From Mycobacterium paraseoulense (lineage in GTDB: Bacteria; Actinomycetota; Actinomycetes; Mycobacteriales; Mycobacteriaceae), in contig NZ_AP022619.1 in assembly GCF_010731655.1 (NCBI RefSeq), positions 3,658,001 through 3,722,000 on the forward strand: a stretch of DNA of 64,000 nucleotides, read 5' to 3'. The position numbers and the translations under genes were made by a program. Each line of letters starts with the position of its first letter. Position 1 is the first letter of the stretch. Under the pieces are notes generated by a model. The model saw only the letters and a list, made by a program, of their open reading frames with translations. It made no database searches and was not told the DNA's origin. This document shows, one piece after another, positions 9,046 to 18,688 of the stretch.

Positions 9046-11475
9046 ATGTCAGACCGCCCCCCGGCCGCGCTCACGATCCTCAAGCTTGCGGGGTACTGCT
9101 TGCTGGCCGGTGTCGTCGCCACGGCGCTGATGTTTCCGTTCGCGGGCGGTTTGGGGCTGGTGTCCAACCGGGCGTCCGAGGTCGTCGCCAACGGCTCGGC
9201 CCAACTCCTCGAAGGTGAGATACCCGCGGTGTCGACGATGGTCGACGCGAAGGGCAATACCATCGCCTGGCTGTACTCCCAGCGCCGGTTCGAGGTGCCC
9301 AGCGACAAGATCGCCAACACGATGAAGCTGGCGATCGTGTCCATCGAGGACAAGCGGTTCGCCGACCACAACGGGGTGGACTGGAAGGGCACGCTGACCG
9401 GGTTGGCCGGCTATGCGCGCGGTGACGTGGACACCCGCGGCGGTTCGACCATCGAACAGCAGTACATCAAGAACTACCAATTGCTGGTGACGGCGAAGAC
9501 CGACGCCGAGAAGCGCGCCGCCGTGGAGACCACCCCGGCCCGCAAGCTGCGCGAGATCCGGATGGCGCTCACCCTGGACAAGACGTTCACCAAGCCGGAG
9601 ATCCTGACGCGCTACCTGAACCTGGTGTCCTTCGGCAACGGTTCGTTCGGCGTGCAGGACGCGGCGCAGACCTACTTCGGCATCAACGCATCCGACCTGA
9701 ACTGGCAACAGGCGGCGCTGCTGGCGGGCATGGTGCAGTCGACCAGCGCGCTGAACCCCTACACCAACCCCGAGGGAGCGCTGGCGCGGCGAAACCTGGT
9801 GCTCGACACCATGATCGAGAACATCCCGCAGGAGGCGGACGCGTTGCGCGCCGCCAAGGCGACCCCGCTGGGCGTGCTGCCGCAGCCCAACGAGCTGCCG
9901 CGAGGCTGCATCGCGGCCGGCGACCGCGCGTTCTTCTGCGACTACGTCCAGGAGTACCTGTCGCGCGCCGGCATCAGCAAAGAACAGGTGGCGCGCGGCG
10001 GCTACCTGATCCGCACCACGCTGGATCCCGACGTGCAGGTCCCGGTCAAGGCGGCCATCGACCAGTTCGCCAGCCCGACACTGCCCGGTATTTCCAGCGT
10101 GATGAGTGTGATCCAGCCCGGAAAGACGTCGCACAAGGTGATGGCGATGGCCAGCAACCGCACCTACGGCCTGAACCTCGACGCCGGCGAAACCATGCGG
10201 CCGCAGCCCTTCTCGTTGGTCGGCGACGGCGCGGGGTCGGTCTTCAAGATCTTCACCACCGCGGCGGCGCTGGATATGGGCATGGGTACCAACGCCACGC
10301 TCGAGGTGCCGGCGCGCTTTCAGGCCAAGGGCATGGGCAGCGGCGGGGCAAAGGGCTGCCCCAAGGACACCTGGTGCGTGATCAACGCCGGCAACTACCG
10401 CGGGTCGATGAACGTGACCGAGGCGCTGGCCACCTCGCCCAACACCGCGTTCGCCAAGCTCATCCAGCAGGTCGGGGTGACGCGCACGGTGGACATGGCG
10501 ATCAAGCTCGGCCTGCGGTCCTACGCCGATCCCGGTACCGCCCGCGACTACAACCCCGACAGCAACGAGAGCCTCGCCGACTTCGTCAAACGGCAGAACA
10601 TCGGCTCGTTCACACTGGGCCCCATCGAGGTGAACGCCCTGGAGCTGTCCAACGTCGCGGCCACGCTGGCCTCCGGCGGCACCTGGTGCCCGCCCAACCC
10701 GATCGACAAGCTGATCGACCGGCACGGCAACGAAGTCGCCGTAACCACCGAGACCTGCGACCAAGTGGTGCCCGAAGGCTTGGCGAACACCCTGGCCAAC
10801 GCGATGAGCAAGGACGCTGTGGGCGGCGGCACCGCGTCCGGCTCGGCCAGCGCCGCGGGCTGGACCCTGCCGGTGTCCGGCAAGACGGGCACCACCGAGG
10901 CGCACCGCTCCTCGGGCTTCGTGGGGTTCACCAACCACTACGCGGCGGCCAACTACATCTACGACGACTCGACGACGCCGACGGACCTGTGCTCGTCGCC
11001 GCTGCGGCATTGCAGCGAGGGCGACCTGTACGGCGGTAACGAGCCGGCCCGCACCTGGTTCACCGCGATGAAGCCGATCGCGACAAAGTTCGGTCCGGTG
11101 CAGTTGCCGCCCACCGATCCCCGTTACGTCGACGGGTCGCCCGGCTCGCGGGTGCCCAGCGTCGCCGGCCTGGATATCGACGCGGCGCGCTCGCGGCTCA
11201 AGGAGGCCGGCTTCCAGGTCGCCGACCAGAACAACTTCGTCAACAGCACCGCGAAACAGGGCGAGGTGGTCGGCACCACGCCCAGCGGCGCGACGATCCC
11301 GGGGTCGATCATCACCATCCAGGTCAGCAACGGCATCCCGCCGGCACCGCCACCGCCGCCCGAGGGCGCGCCCGTGCCGGTCGGCTCGCAGGTCGTGGAG
11401 ATCCCGGGTCTGCCGCCGATCACCATTCCGCTGCTGGCGCCGCCGCCTCCGCCGCCGGGGCAGCCGCCCCCGTAG
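9046..11475 (+). CDS. ponA2: Bifunctional penicillin-binding protein PonA2 with PASTA domain
   Basis: Class A PBP for peptidoglycan synthesis, 809 residues (Rv3682-like). One N-terminal transmembrane helix (about residues 8-35) is followed by a GT51 transglycosylase domain with the catalytic Glu101 in EDKRFADHNG. The transpeptidase domain carries SVFK (Ser398), SPN (464-466) and KTG (613-615). A C-terminal PASTA domain (about residues 703-767) precedes a Pro-rich tail. PonA2 in mycobacteria supports survival in non-replicating and stress conditions. The ATG at 9046 is probably leaderless. Confidence 0.96.
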   Translation: MSDRPPAALTILKLAGYCLLAGVVATALMFPFAGGLGLVSNRASEVVANGSAQLLEGEIPAVSTMVDAKGNTIAWLYSQRRFEVPSDKIANTMKLAIVSIEDKRFADHNGVDWKGTLTGLAGYARGDVDTRGGSTIEQQYIKNYQLLVTAKTDAEKRAAVETTPARKLREIRMALTLDKTFTKPEILTRYLNLVSFGNGSFGVQDAAQTYFGINASDLNWQQAALLAGMVQSTSALNPYTNPEGALARRNLVLDTMIENIPQEADALRAAKATPLGVLPQPNELPRGCIAAGDRAFFCDYVQEYLSRAGISKEQVARGGYLIRTTLDPDVQVPVKAAIDQFASPTLPGISSVMSVIQPGKTSHKVMAMASNRTYGLNLDAGETMRPQPFSLVGDGAGSVFKIFTTAAALDMGMGTNATLEVPARFQAKGMGSGGAKGCPKDTWCVINAGNYRGSMNVTEALATSPNTAFAKLIQQVGVTRTVDMAIKLGLRSYADPGTARDYNPDSNESLADFVKRQNIGSFTLGPIEVNALELSNVAATLASGGTWCPPNPIDKLIDRHGNEVAVTTETCDQVVPEGLANTLANAMSKDAVGGGTASGSASAAGWTLPVSGKTGTTEAHRSSGFVGFTNHYAAANYIYDDSTTPTDLCSSPLRHCSEGDLYGGNEPARTWFTAMKPIATKFGPVQLPPTDPRYVDGSPGSRVPSVAGLDIDAARSRLKEAGFQVADQNNFVNSTAKQGEVVGTTPSGATIPGSIITIQVSNGIPPAPPPPPEGAPVPVGSQVVEIPGLPPITIPLLAPPPPPPGQPPP

Positions 11476-11534
11476 GCCGGGGCCGGATTTGACGCTGCGC
11501 CGCAAGCTATACGTTGCCAAAGCGCAACCGGCAG

Positions 11535-11540
11535 TAGGCT
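11535..11540 (+). promoter_or_regulatory. Probable -10 element upstream of the metallophosphoesterase
   Basis: TAGGCT (TANNNT) ends six bases before the ATG at 11547. No ribosome-binding site is visible, so a leaderless start is likely. Confidence 0.45.
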
Positions 11541-11546
11541 GCCAGC

Positions 11547-12506
11547 ATGGCTGATGTTTTGCCCACGCTGATCCGCACCGGTGCCGTCGCGCTCGGTTCG
11601 GCCGTCGCCGGCATCGGTTATGCCGCCGTCGTCGAGCGCAACGCCTTCGTCCTGCGCGAGATCACCATGCCCGTCTTGACGCCCGGCTCGACCCCGCTGC
11701 GGGTGCTGCATATCAGCGATCTGCACATGCTGCCCAACCAACGCCGCAAACAGGCCTGGCTGCGCGAGCTGAGCAACTGGGAACCCGACCTGGTGGTCAA
11801 CACCGGCGACAACCTGGCCCATCCCAAGGCCGTCCCCGCGGTGGTGCAGGCCCTCGGGGATCTGCTGTCGCGGCCGGGTGTCTTCGTGTTCGGCAGCAAC
11901 GACTACTTCGGGCCGCGGCTGAAGAACCCGCTGAACTACCTGGCCAACCCGTCGCATCGGGTCCACGGCGAGCCGCTGCCCTGGCAGGATCTGCGCGCGG
12001 CCTTCACCGAGCGCGGCTGGCTCGACCTCACCCACACCCGGCGCGAGTTCGAGGTGGCCGGCCTGCACGTCGCCGCCGCCGGCGTCGACGACCCGCACAT
12101 CGACCGGGACCGCTACGAGACGATCGCGGGCCCGGCCAGCCCGGCCGCGAACCTGCGACTCGGGCTGACCCATTCCCCGGAGCCGCGGGTGCTGGACCGC
12201 TTCGCCGCCGACGGCTACCAGCTGGTGATGGCCGGACACACCCACGGCGGGCAGGTCTGCCTGCCGCTCTACGGCGCCCTGGTGACCAACTGCGGCCTGG
12301 ACCGGTCCCGCGCGAAGGGACCGTCCCGGTGGGGAGCGCACCTGCAGCTGCACGTGTCCGCCGGGATCGGCACCTCGCCGTTCGCGCCGGTGCGCTTCTG
12401 CTGCCGGCCCGAGGCCACGCTGCTGACGTTGATCGCCGCGCCGATGGGCGGCCGCGATTCGGCCAGCGACCTGAGCCGTTCGCAGCCAACAGTTTCGGTG
12501 CGTTGA
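11547..12506 (+). CDS. Calcineurin-like metallophosphoesterase (Rv3683-like)
   Basis: Dimetal phosphoesterase of 319 residues. All family motifs are present in order: ISDLHMLPN (DXH), NTGDNLAHP (GDN), GSNDYFGPR (GND variant), LGLTHSPEP (H), and GHTHGGQV (GHXHGG). A hydrophobic N-terminus (about residues 8-30) suggests membrane attachment, as in YkuE-like proteins that act at the envelope. The stop overlaps the TTG start of the next gene. The substrate is not inferable. Confidence 0.92.
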   Translation: MADVLPTLIRTGAVALGSAVAGIGYAAVVERNAFVLREITMPVLTPGSTPLRVLHISDLHMLPNQRRKQAWLRELSNWEPDLVVNTGDNLAHPKAVPAVVQALGDLLSRPGVFVFGSNDYFGPRLKNPLNYLANPSHRVHGEPLPWQDLRAAFTERGWLDLTHTRREFEVAGLHVAAAGVDDPHIDRDRYETIAGPASPAANLRLGLTHSPEPRVLDRFAADGYQLVMAGHTHGGQVCLPLYGALVTNCGLDRSRAKGPSRWGAHLQLHVSAGIGTSPFAPVRFCCRPEATLLTLIAAPMGGRDSASDLSRSQPTVSVR

Positions 12507-13618
12507 GCGAGCGGACCCGGATCGCGGTCCGTAGCCACTCGCGGCGCTGGACGGACGACGCGGTCCGGCTGATCCAGGCCGACGCCCGCCGCAGCGCCGA
12601 CACGCACCTGCTGCGTTACCCGCTGCCGTCGGCGTGGGGCGCGGACGGCCCCGGCGCTCAGGTGGCGCTGTATCTCAAGGACGAGACCACGCACATCACC
12701 GGCAGCCTCAAGCACCGGCTGGCACGCTCGCTGTTCCTGTATGCGCTGTGCAACGGGTGGATCAACGAGGGCACCACGGTGGTCGAGGCGTCATCGGGCT
12801 CGACCGCGGTTTCGGAGGCCTACTTCGCCGCCCTGCTGGGCCTGCCGTTCGTTGCCGTGATGCCGGCGTCCACCAGCTCGTCCAAGGTGGCGCTGATCGA
12901 AGCCCAGGGCGGCCGTTGCCATTTCGTGCAGAACTCGGCTGAGGTGTACGCCGAGGCCGAGCGGGTCGCCGGCGACACCGGCGGCCATTACCTGGACCAG
13001 TTCACCAACGCCGAACGCGCCACCGACTGGCGCGGCAACAACAACATCGCCGAGTCGATCTTCGAGCAGATGGGCGAGGAGACGCATCCCATTCCGGAAT
13101 GGATCGTGGTCGGCGCCGGCACCGGCGGCACCAGCGCCACGATCGGCCGCTACATCCGCTACCGGCGGCACGCGACCCGGCTCTGCGTCGTCGACCCGGA
13201 GAACTCCGCGTTCTTTCCCGCCTACGCCGAGGACCGCTACGACGTGGTGATGGCCACCTCGTCGCGCATCGAGGGCATCGGCCGCCCGCGGGTCGAGCCT
13301 TCGTTCCTGCCCGGCGTCGTCGACCGCATGGTGGCGGTGCCCGACGCGGCGTCCATCGCCGCCGCCCGCCACGTCAGTGCCGTCCTGGGACGCCGGGTGG
13401 GGCCCTCGACGGGCACCAACCTGTGGGGCGCCTTCGGCCTGCTCGCCGAGATGGTTGCCGAGGGGCGCAGCGGTTCGGTGGTCACGCTGCTCGCCGACAG
13501 CGGCGACCGCTACGCCGACACCTATTTCAGCGACGAGTGGGTGGGCGCACAGGGACTCGATCCGAGCGGCCCCGCCGGGGCGCTGGTGGAGTTCGAACGC
13601 TCCTGCGTGTGGCAGTGA
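12503..13618 (+). CDS. cds1: PLP-dependent cysteine synthase-like enzyme, L-cysteine desulfhydrase Cds1-like (Rv3684)
   Basis: Fold-type II PLP enzyme of 371 residues. The Schiff-base Lys is in GSLKHRLAR; the Asn/substrate loop reads [13 protein letters not shown]; the phosphate cup is [14 protein letters not shown] recall M. tuberculosis Rv3684 reported as Cds1, an H2S-producing L-cysteine desulfhydrase. Sequence alone cannot separate this from cysteine synthase or cystathionine beta-synthase activity. The reading frame is open upstream to 12329, but homologues begin SERTRIAV, so the TTG at 12503, overlapping the upstream stop (TTGA), is the likely start. Confidence 0.82.
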   Translation: MSERTRIAVRSHSRRWTDDAVRLIQADARRSADTHLLRYPLPSAWGADGPGAQVALYLKDETTHITGSLKHRLARSLFLYALCNGWINEGTTVVEASSGSTAVSEAYFAALLGLPFVAVMPASTSSSKVALIEAQGGRCHFVQNSAEVYAEAERVAGDTGGHYLDQFTNAERATDWRGNNNIAESIFEQMGEETHPIPEWIVVGAGTGGTSATIGRYIRYRRHATRLCVVDPENSAFFPAYAEDRYDVVMATSSRIEGIGRPRVEPSFLPGVVDRMVAVPDAASIAAARHVSAVLGRRVGPSTGTNLWGAFGLLAEMVAEGRSGSVVTLLADSGDRYADTYFSDEWVGAQGLDPSGPAGALVEFERSCVWQ

Positions 13619-13679
13619 CCCGCCACACCGCGATTTGGCCAGCCGACGGGCCGGTGCGATAGGCTGTCGGAGCTTCACG

Positions 13680-13753
<74 letters not shown>

Positions 13754-13821
13754 CCCAGTTGTGTTAGCTGTCTTCGAGGCCGGCCGCGACGTCTGACACT
13801 GCGACGTCGCGGCTTTGCCAT

Positions 13822-13827
13822 TAAGCT
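13822..13827 (+). promoter_or_regulatory. Possible -10 element
   Basis: TAAGCT lies eight bases before the ATG at 13836 with no Shine-Dalgarno in between; a leaderless start is possible. Confidence 0.3.
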
Positions 13828-13835
13828 CTGCCTGC

Positions 13836-14411
13836 ATGCCGCCGGTGAGCCCGTCCCACGAGCGGGGCCGGCCGCGCGGGGGTCGCCGCCGGGCCACGGA
13901 ATTTGCTGATCCCGCAGCGGCGATCGGCCCCCCGGGCCACCCCACCCTCGCGGAGATCACGCGGCGGCAGCAGGAGATCCGGGCGTGGGAAGCGCTGAAC
14001 GTCGGCGGCTACCGGTTCGCCAAACCCGGAACCATCATCGGTTCGCTGATCTCCGCAGTGCTGGTCGTCCTCGTGGTGACGCCCATCCCACCGAACTGGC
14101 CGTGGGACATTCCGACGATGATCCTGGCCGTCTTCACCGCGGTGGCGACGGTGACCTGCGGCCTGTTGTGGTTCGACAATCCGCACCCGGTCCCCCGTCC
14201 CGAGCCGTTGGCGATCGTGCCGTTCTCCCGTGCGGAGAACCTGCGGCTGATGCAGGGCCAGCCCGTCGAGTCCTACCGCGCCATCTGCGCCTGCCCCGGC
14301 TGCGGCGACGTATCCGCGCACCCGATCCGCGAGCCCGGCAAGGACGAACCGGACTGGGCGATGGTGACCCGGCGGTGCGCCGTGTGTGACCGCCAATGGG
14401 CGCAGGCCTGA
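13836..14411 (+). CDS. Hypothetical membrane protein with C-terminal zinc-ribbon-like motif
   Basis: Not recognised. The 191-residue product has a basic, Pro/Arg-rich N-terminus and an amphipathic helix ending in WEALNVGGYRFAKPG. Two transmembrane segments follow (about residues 69-86 and 96-115). The cytoplasmic tail holds two CXXC-type pairs, CACPGCGD and CAVCDRQW, which could bind zinc. The frame stays open seven codons upstream to a TTG at 13815. It stands alone directly after tRNA-Pro and converges on cyp137. Confidence 0.7.
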   Translation: MPPVSPSHERGRPRGGRRRATEFADPAAAIGPPGHPTLAEITRRQQEIRAWEALNVGGYRFAKPGTIIGSLISAVLVVLVVTPIPPNWPWDIPTMILAVFTAVATVTCGLLWFDNPHPVPRPEPLAIVPFSRAENLRLMQGQPVESYRAICACPGCGDVSAHPIREPGKDEPDWAMVTRRCAVCDRQWAQA

Positions 14412-14437
14412 ATCGGTTCCACGCCAGGGACACAGCG

Positions 14438-15835
14438 CTACAACGACGACGGGATGGGCCGGAACCGCACCCTGGTACCGTGCCGCGGGGCCAGCATGAT
14501 GGAGCGCCTGACGATCCGCTCCGGCCGATCGTCAACGGCGCTGAACTCGCCCTCGAGCAGCAGTGTATGCAGCACGGTGATCAACTCCCGCATCGAAAAG
14601 CTCGCGCCCAGACAGCGTTTCGTACCGCCGCCGAAAGGGAGCCATGCGTGTGTCGGCGCTCGGACGCCCAGGAACCGCTCCGGGCAGAAGTCGTTCGGCC
14701 GGTCGTAGGTGCGGGGGTTGCGATTGATCGCGACGATGTGAACGACGATGCGTGTGCCGGCGTCGACCAGGTAGTCACCTACCCGAAACGGTTGTGCCGC
14801 AACACGGGACGTCAACGGAGCCGGCGGGCGTATCCGCAACGTCTCGTTGATCACCGCCGTCGTGAAGTCCTCCGCACCGGTGCGGGCTTCGGACCGGACG
14901 CGCCGCAACGCATCCGGATGGTGCAACAGCAGGTCGAACACCCAGGCCAGGGTGGTCGCGGTGGTTTCGTGACCCGCCAGCATCAGCGTGGTCACGTCAT
15001 CGCGAATCTCGCTGTCCGACAGGCATTCCCCGCTCTCGCCGCGCGCGGACATCAGCAACGCCAAGATGTCGGACCGCTCCCCCAGCCGGGGATCGTTTCG
15101 CCGTTCGGCGATGAGCGGCAGGACGAGGTCGTCGATTTCCCGGCGCGCGCAGGCGCGGCGGGGCCAGACCCGCAACGCGCCGAGGCGGCGCAGCGCGTAG
15201 CGCACCGTCAATTCCTCGGAGACCCCGAGACTCAGGAGGCGTTCGAAGGGTCCGCCCAAGCGGCGCACCTCGTCGGGGTGCTCGACCCCGAACATGACCT
15301 TGACAATCACGTCCAGCATCAGGGCCCGCGCCGCCGTCAGCATCTCGAAAGGGCGGTCGACCGGCCAGTTGTGCATCGCCGCACGGGCGGCGTCCCGCAT
15401 GACCGGCACGTAGCCGCTCAGGGCCGCGCCGTGCAGCGCGGGCGTCAGCAGCCTGCGCCGGCGAAGGTGCTCCGGCTCCTCCTGAACGAACATCGAGCCG
15501 GACCCGTAGATCGCCGCCGCCGGACCCACTCCCTCCCCGCCGAGCAGCACATCCCCCGGGGCGCCGAAAACCTGTTTGGCCAGTTCCGGGTCCGACACGA
15601 TCGCCACGTTGCCCAGGCTGAGGACGGGCATCGTCATGATGGGCCCGTATCGGCGGATCCATCGCAGCATCCTGCGCTCGCCGCCGACCAGGTAGGCGAT
15701 GGCGTACGCGGTGGCGCAAGCCGGACGGAGCCCGCGCGGCGCGGGCAGCCCAGGCGGACGTTTCAGGGCGTCGGGCCTGCCCCGCCGGCCAACCTCCGCA
15801 GCTGCCACGCTGACGACACAAACACGGCTTTTCAC
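14438..15835 (-). CDS. cyp137: Cytochrome P450 CYP137
   Basis: P450 monooxygenase of 465 residues, matching Rv3685c in position and features. The I-helix oxygen-binding motif is AGHETTAT, the K-helix ETLR, the PERF region CPERFLG, and the heme-binding loop FGGGTKRCLGASF with the axial Cys. Substrate unknown. No ferredoxin or reductase gene is adjacent, so it must use partners encoded elsewhere. The N-terminal 25-30 residues are low in conservation and a later start is possible. Confidence 0.9.
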   Translation of the reverse strand: MKSRVCVVSVAAAEVGRRGRPDALKRPPGLPAPRGLRPACATAYAIAYLVGGERRMLRWIRRYGPIMTMPVLSLGNVAIVSDPELAKQVFGAPGDVLLGGEGVGPAAAIYGSGSMFVQEEPEHLRRRRLLTPALHGAALSGYVPVMRDAARAAMHNWPVDRPFEMLTAARALMLDVIVKVMFGVEHPDEVRRLGGPFERLLSLGVSEELTVRYALRRLGALRVWPRRACARREIDDLVLPLIAERRNDPRLGERSDILALLMSARGESGECLSDSEIRDDVTTLMLAGHETTATTLAWVFDLLLHHPDALRRVRSEARTGAEDFTTAVINETLRIRPPAPLTSRVAAQPFRVGDYLVDAGTRIVVHIVAINRNPRTYDRPNDFCPERFLGVRAPTHAWLPFGGGTKRCLGASFSMRELITVLHTLLLEGEFSAVDDRPERIVRRSIMLAPRHGTRVRFRPIPSSL

Positions 15836-15890
15836 CTCCGGTCAAGGCGCGGTTAACGCGCACCGTGTGAGCCCGACCAGCGTGGCGGCG

Positions 15891-16193
15891 TTACGCGCAG
15901 TCGGCGCAGATGGACAGGCCCGCGTTGGACCTGCGCAGCCGGCTGCGGTGCTGCACCAGAAAACAGCTCGAGCAGGTGAATTCGTCGGACCGCTGCGGAA
16001 TCACCGTCACCGACAGCTCTTCGCCGGACAGGTCGGCGCCGGGCAGCTCGAAGAAGTGCACATCGTTGGGATCCTCGTCGACCACCGCGGTGGCGGGTCC
16101 CTGCAAGGCCGGTGCTAGCTCGCGTATCGCGGACTTGTCCTGGGCGTCCATGTCGGAGCCCCGGCGTGCGTCATAATCGCTTGCGGTCGCCAT
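15891..16193 (-). CDS. DUF4193-type small zinc-ribbon protein
   Basis: The 100-residue protein ends FELPGADLSGEELSVTVIPQ..DEFTCSSCFLV...C.DC. This is the signature I know from the conserved actinobacterial DUF4193 family (Rv2699c and relatives). Four Cys in two CXXC pairs (CSSC and CADC) probably bind zinc. The ATG at 16193 is preceded by AGGAAGG, favouring it over the longer open frame to 16229. Function unknown. Confidence 0.82.
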   Translation of the reverse strand: MATASDYDARRGSDMDAQDKSAIRELAPALQGPATAVVDEDPNDVHFFELPGADLSGEELSVTVIPQRSDEFTCSSCFLVQHRSRLRRSNAGLSICADCA

Positions 16194-16266
16194 GGCAGTT
16201 CCTTCCTGCTCGTGACCGGGCTGACGCACTTTCCTGTACTCACCCGTGGCGCAGGCAGTACCCCGT

Positions 16267-16557
16267 TCAGGCGCGCGTTACACCGCCCGGCCCGAAAAAA
16301 TTGCGCCACCGGAAATCGCGCCGCCGCAAGCGCCGGGCGATCGCGGGGTAGTGCGCCAGGGCCAGTCCCAGCCACGGCGCGACGACCGACACGACCAGCG
16401 CCGCGATGGCGACCCCCTCGTGCCCGACCAACAGCTCGAACAGACCGATCGCCAAGCTGAGCGCCCACACCCCCACGGCCGCGAGGACGGTCAGCGGGAA
16501 ATCACGCCCGTACTCGACCGGGTAGTTTGCTGCTCGCAGCGAAACGGGCGCGACCAT
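16267..16557 (-). CDS. Small two-helix membrane protein
   Basis: Unrecognised 96-residue ORF. Two hydrophobic helices (about residues 21-42 and 47-66) are followed by a basic C-terminus (RRLRRRDFRWRNFFG), suggesting a positive-inside anchor. The ATG at 16557 is the only reasonable start. Coding character is supported by the hydrophobic pattern only; no homologue is recalled with confidence. Confidence 0.55.
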   Translation of the reverse strand: MVAPVSLRAANYPVEYGRDFPLTVLAAVGVWALSLAIGLFELLVGHEGVAIAALVVSVVAPWLGLALAHYPAIARRLRRRDFRWRNFFGPGGVTRA

Positions 16558-16705
16558 AATCGGCTTTTACCCGGTCACCACCTCGATCAAACGTCCCCGT
16601 CGGCGGCGCGGCGGGCTCGTCGAAATTCGCGGGCACACCAGGTCGGCTCGGCGTCACGTACCCCGCGGTGTGCAGCAACCACACCGCGCTCGCCGTCACG
16701 GTCAT
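16502..16705 (-). CDS. Possible small ORF overlapping the upstream end of the two-helix gene
   Basis: A 67-residue frame beginning MTVTASAVWLLHTAGYV follows a GGAGG sequence; a second ATG at 16729 would make it 75 residues. It overlaps the next gene by 56 bp in another frame. No family is recognised, and the composition after residue 20 is low-complexity, so this could be spurious. Confidence 0.25.
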   Translation of the reverse strand: MTVTASAVWLLHTAGYVTPSRPGVPANFDEPAAPPTGTFDRGGDRVKADYGRARFAASSKLPGRVRA

Positions 16706-16895
16706 CCACCTCCACTCCTCTGAGAACATCTGTGTACCAATGTGATTCGTGCGGCAGCGCGGTTCTCCGTCCGGTCGGCCGGCTGGGCGGCCAACGAGCC
16801 GCAACGGCCCGCCAACGCCGGTTACCCGCCGCCCCCCCGGCTCGAACGACGCCGCACCCCGTGTCAGCGTGCCCGCGCGTGGGTATGCCGCGCAG

Positions 16896-17588
16896 ATGAA
16901 ACCCGCCGTTCTGTTCGACGTCGACGGAAGCCTGGTCGACTCCAACTACCTGCACGTGCACGCGTGGCAACGGGCCTTCGACGCCGAAGGCCTGCCCGTG
17001 GCCGCCTGGCAGATCCACCGCTGCATCGGCATGGACGGCTCCACGCTGGTGCGCACGCTGTCCAAGAATGCCCCGGACGAGGTTCAGGAGCGGCTCAGCG
17101 ACGGGCACAGCCGCTACTACCGGGAGAGCACGCCCCTGCTCACCCCGCTGCCCGGCGCCCGCGCGCTGCTGCACCGCGTCGCCGACCTCGGTCTGCAGGT
17201 GGTGCTGGCCACCTCGGCCCCCGACGACGAACTGGAGATCCTGCGCAAGGTCCTCGACTGCGACGACGTCATCTCCGAAACGACGTCCTCGCGCGACGTC
17301 GACACCGCCAAGCCCGAGCCCGGCATCGTGCAGGTCGCGCTCGACCGGGCCGGCGTCGATGCCGGCCATGCCGTGTTCATCGGGGACGCCGTGTGGGACG
17401 CGCACGCCGCGGGCGGCGCCGGATTGCCCTGCATCGGACTGCTCAGCGGCGGCATCGCCCGCGAGGAGCTGCAGGCCGCGGGCGCCGCACCGATCTTCGC
17501 CGATCCGCAGGACGTGCTCGAGCATCTGGACTCGACCCGGATCGCCGAACTCGCCCTAGCCGCGGGTGCGCAGCAGCAACGGCAGTAG
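16896..17588 (+). CDS. HAD-superfamily phosphatase, beta-phosphoglucomutase-like
   Basis: HAD subfamily IA hydrolase of 230 residues. Motif I is FDVDGSLVDSN (nucleophile Asp and acid/base Asp), motif II ATSAPDD, motif III Lys in AKPEPGI, and motif IV IGDAVWDAHAA. The cap (residues ~18-85) is the helical type. It probably dephosphorylates a small phosphometabolite; substrate unknown. The ATG at 16896 is chosen because upstream in-frame sequence is low complexity. Its 3' end overlaps the convergent gene by 33 bp. Confidence 0.88.
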   Translation: MKPAVLFDVDGSLVDSNYLHVHAWQRAFDAEGLPVAAWQIHRCIGMDGSTLVRTLSKNAPDEVQERLSDGHSRYYRESTPLLTPLPGARALLHRVADLGLQVVLATSAPDDELEILRKVLDCDDVISETTSSRDVDTAKPEPGIVQVALDRAGVDAGHAVFIGDAVWDAHAAGGAGLPCIGLLSGGIAREELQAAGAAPIFADPQDVLEHLDSTRIAELALAAGAQQQRQ

Positions 17589-18065
17589 CCACCAGAACAG
17601 CGCGAACAGCGTCAGCGCACACCCGCCCGCGATCAGCCCGGGATCGCGCCCGGCCACGGCGGTGAAGACGATGACCGTCACCCCGGTCAACGCCATGCCC
17701 AGCAGCGCCAACCCGGCGTACGCGCACCGGTGCGCGGCGGACACCAAGACTTGCAGGCGATGGCGCCGGAACAGCAGGCGATGCATGCCGACCGGGGCGA
17801 TCAACAGCACCGTCGCGCCCACCGAGCATCCCACCGTCGCGAGATAGAGGTTGCGCATCGGCGGGCTCAGGACGTCGAAACGCTGCTGGAACGGCAGCGT
17901 CAACAGGAAACCGGTGAGCAGCTGCACACCGGTCTGCACCACCCTCAGCTCCTGCAGCAGGCTGTTCCAATTGCGGTCCAGCCGTTGGACTTCGGTTTCG
18001 CCACGCTCGCGGCTGTCCCAGCGCTGGTCGCCTTCCGGGTTATCGACGTCCATAGCGGTGATCAT
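17556..18065 (-). CDS. DUF6328-like integral membrane protein
   Basis: The 169-residue product has a charged N-terminal third with the family-like run VQRLDRNWNSLLQELRV, then four transmembrane segments. These run from roughly residue 47 to the C-terminus. I recognise it as a widespread actinobacterial membrane family of unknown function. Start choices are ATG 18065 or ATG 18053. It overlaps the HAD gene tail to tail by 33 bp. Confidence 0.72.
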   Translation of the reverse strand: MITAMDVDNPEGDQRWDSRERGETEVQRLDRNWNSLLQELRVVQTGVQLLTGFLLTLPFQQRFDVLSPPMRNLYLATVGCSVGATVLLIAPVGMHRLLFRRHRLQVLVSAAHRCAYAGLALLGMALTGVTVIVFTAVAGRDPGLIAGGCALTLFALFWWLLPLLLRTRG

Positions 18066-18213
18066 CGCACCCGCCGCAGGCTCAGGACCGATTATCCGCC
18101 TGCACAATGTGAATTGAGTAGGGCGCCGGCCCGTCCGGAATTGACATCGCGCGACGAAGCGCCGGCAATTTCACGAAACACGTTGCCGCGCAACCGCAGG
18201 CGACGCAGCGCGC

Positions 18214-18582
18214 CTAGCGGCCGACGTTGTCGTCGCGCACCGCGGTCAGCGCGTCGTCCAGCGTGGGGTACAGCGGGAAGGTCTTGTCCAGCCCGGTCAG
18301 GTGGATCGGCCGCCTGGTCGCCGGACCGCGCGCGACCACCCCGAACCCCGTCGCATTGCCCAGCTTCTCGTACGTCGCGGCGAGGATCTTCAGCCCCACC
18401 GAACCGAGAAACTCCACCGCCGAAAGGTCGATCACCAGTGCCGTCGGGTTCTCCGCAACTACCGCGCCGATCGCCTGCTCGAGGGCCGGCGCCGTGACCA
18501 AATCGATTTCGCCACTGACGCTGACCACGGACACCCCATCGTGGTCCTCAACCAACGTGGTAATCGAATCAGGAGCTGACAA
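18214..18582 (-). CDS. rsfB: Anti-anti-sigma factor RsfB
   Basis: STAS-domain anti-sigma factor antagonist of 122 residues, equivalent to Rv3687c. In M. tuberculosis, RsfB binds the SigF anti-sigma factor RsbW/UsfX and is inactivated by phosphorylation. The phosphorylatable serine is Ser61 in EFLGSVGLK. The TTG at 18582 gives MSAPDS and exactly the M. tuberculosis length; another TTG at 18588 would add two residues. It lies divergent from the stressosome operon, 161 bp away, which suggests a functional link. Confidence 0.93.
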   Translation of the reverse strand: MSAPDSITTLVEDHDGVSVVSVSGEIDLVTAPALEQAIGAVVAENPTALVIDLSAVEFLGSVGLKILAATYEKLGNATGFGVVARGPATRRPIHLTGLDKTFPLYPTLDDALTAVRDDNVGR

Positions 18583-18621
18583 TGGCAATCCTTTGTCCTG
18601 GGGTTCAGGTGTGGTGCAAGC

Positions 18622-18688
18622 CTAGCCTGCGTTGCGAACTGCGAGAAGAATATGCCCTCAACACCTGCCCCGCGGCAACCCAGGCTAG
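18622..18688. promoter_or_regulatory. Inverted repeat pair between rsfB and the stressosome operon
   Basis: CTAGCCTG (18622-18629) and its reverse complement CAGGCTAG (18681-18688) flank the middle of this 161-bp divergent promoter region. TTGCGA and TCGCAA also occur next to the two arms. The layout suits a shared operator or two mirrored promoter elements. I see no clear SigF-type GTTT-N17-GGGTAT promoter. Confidence 0.3.

Noticed and set aside
9049..11520. 823-residue ORF antisense to ponA2
   Set aside because: No recognisable domain; ponA2 has complete PBP motifs on the other strand.
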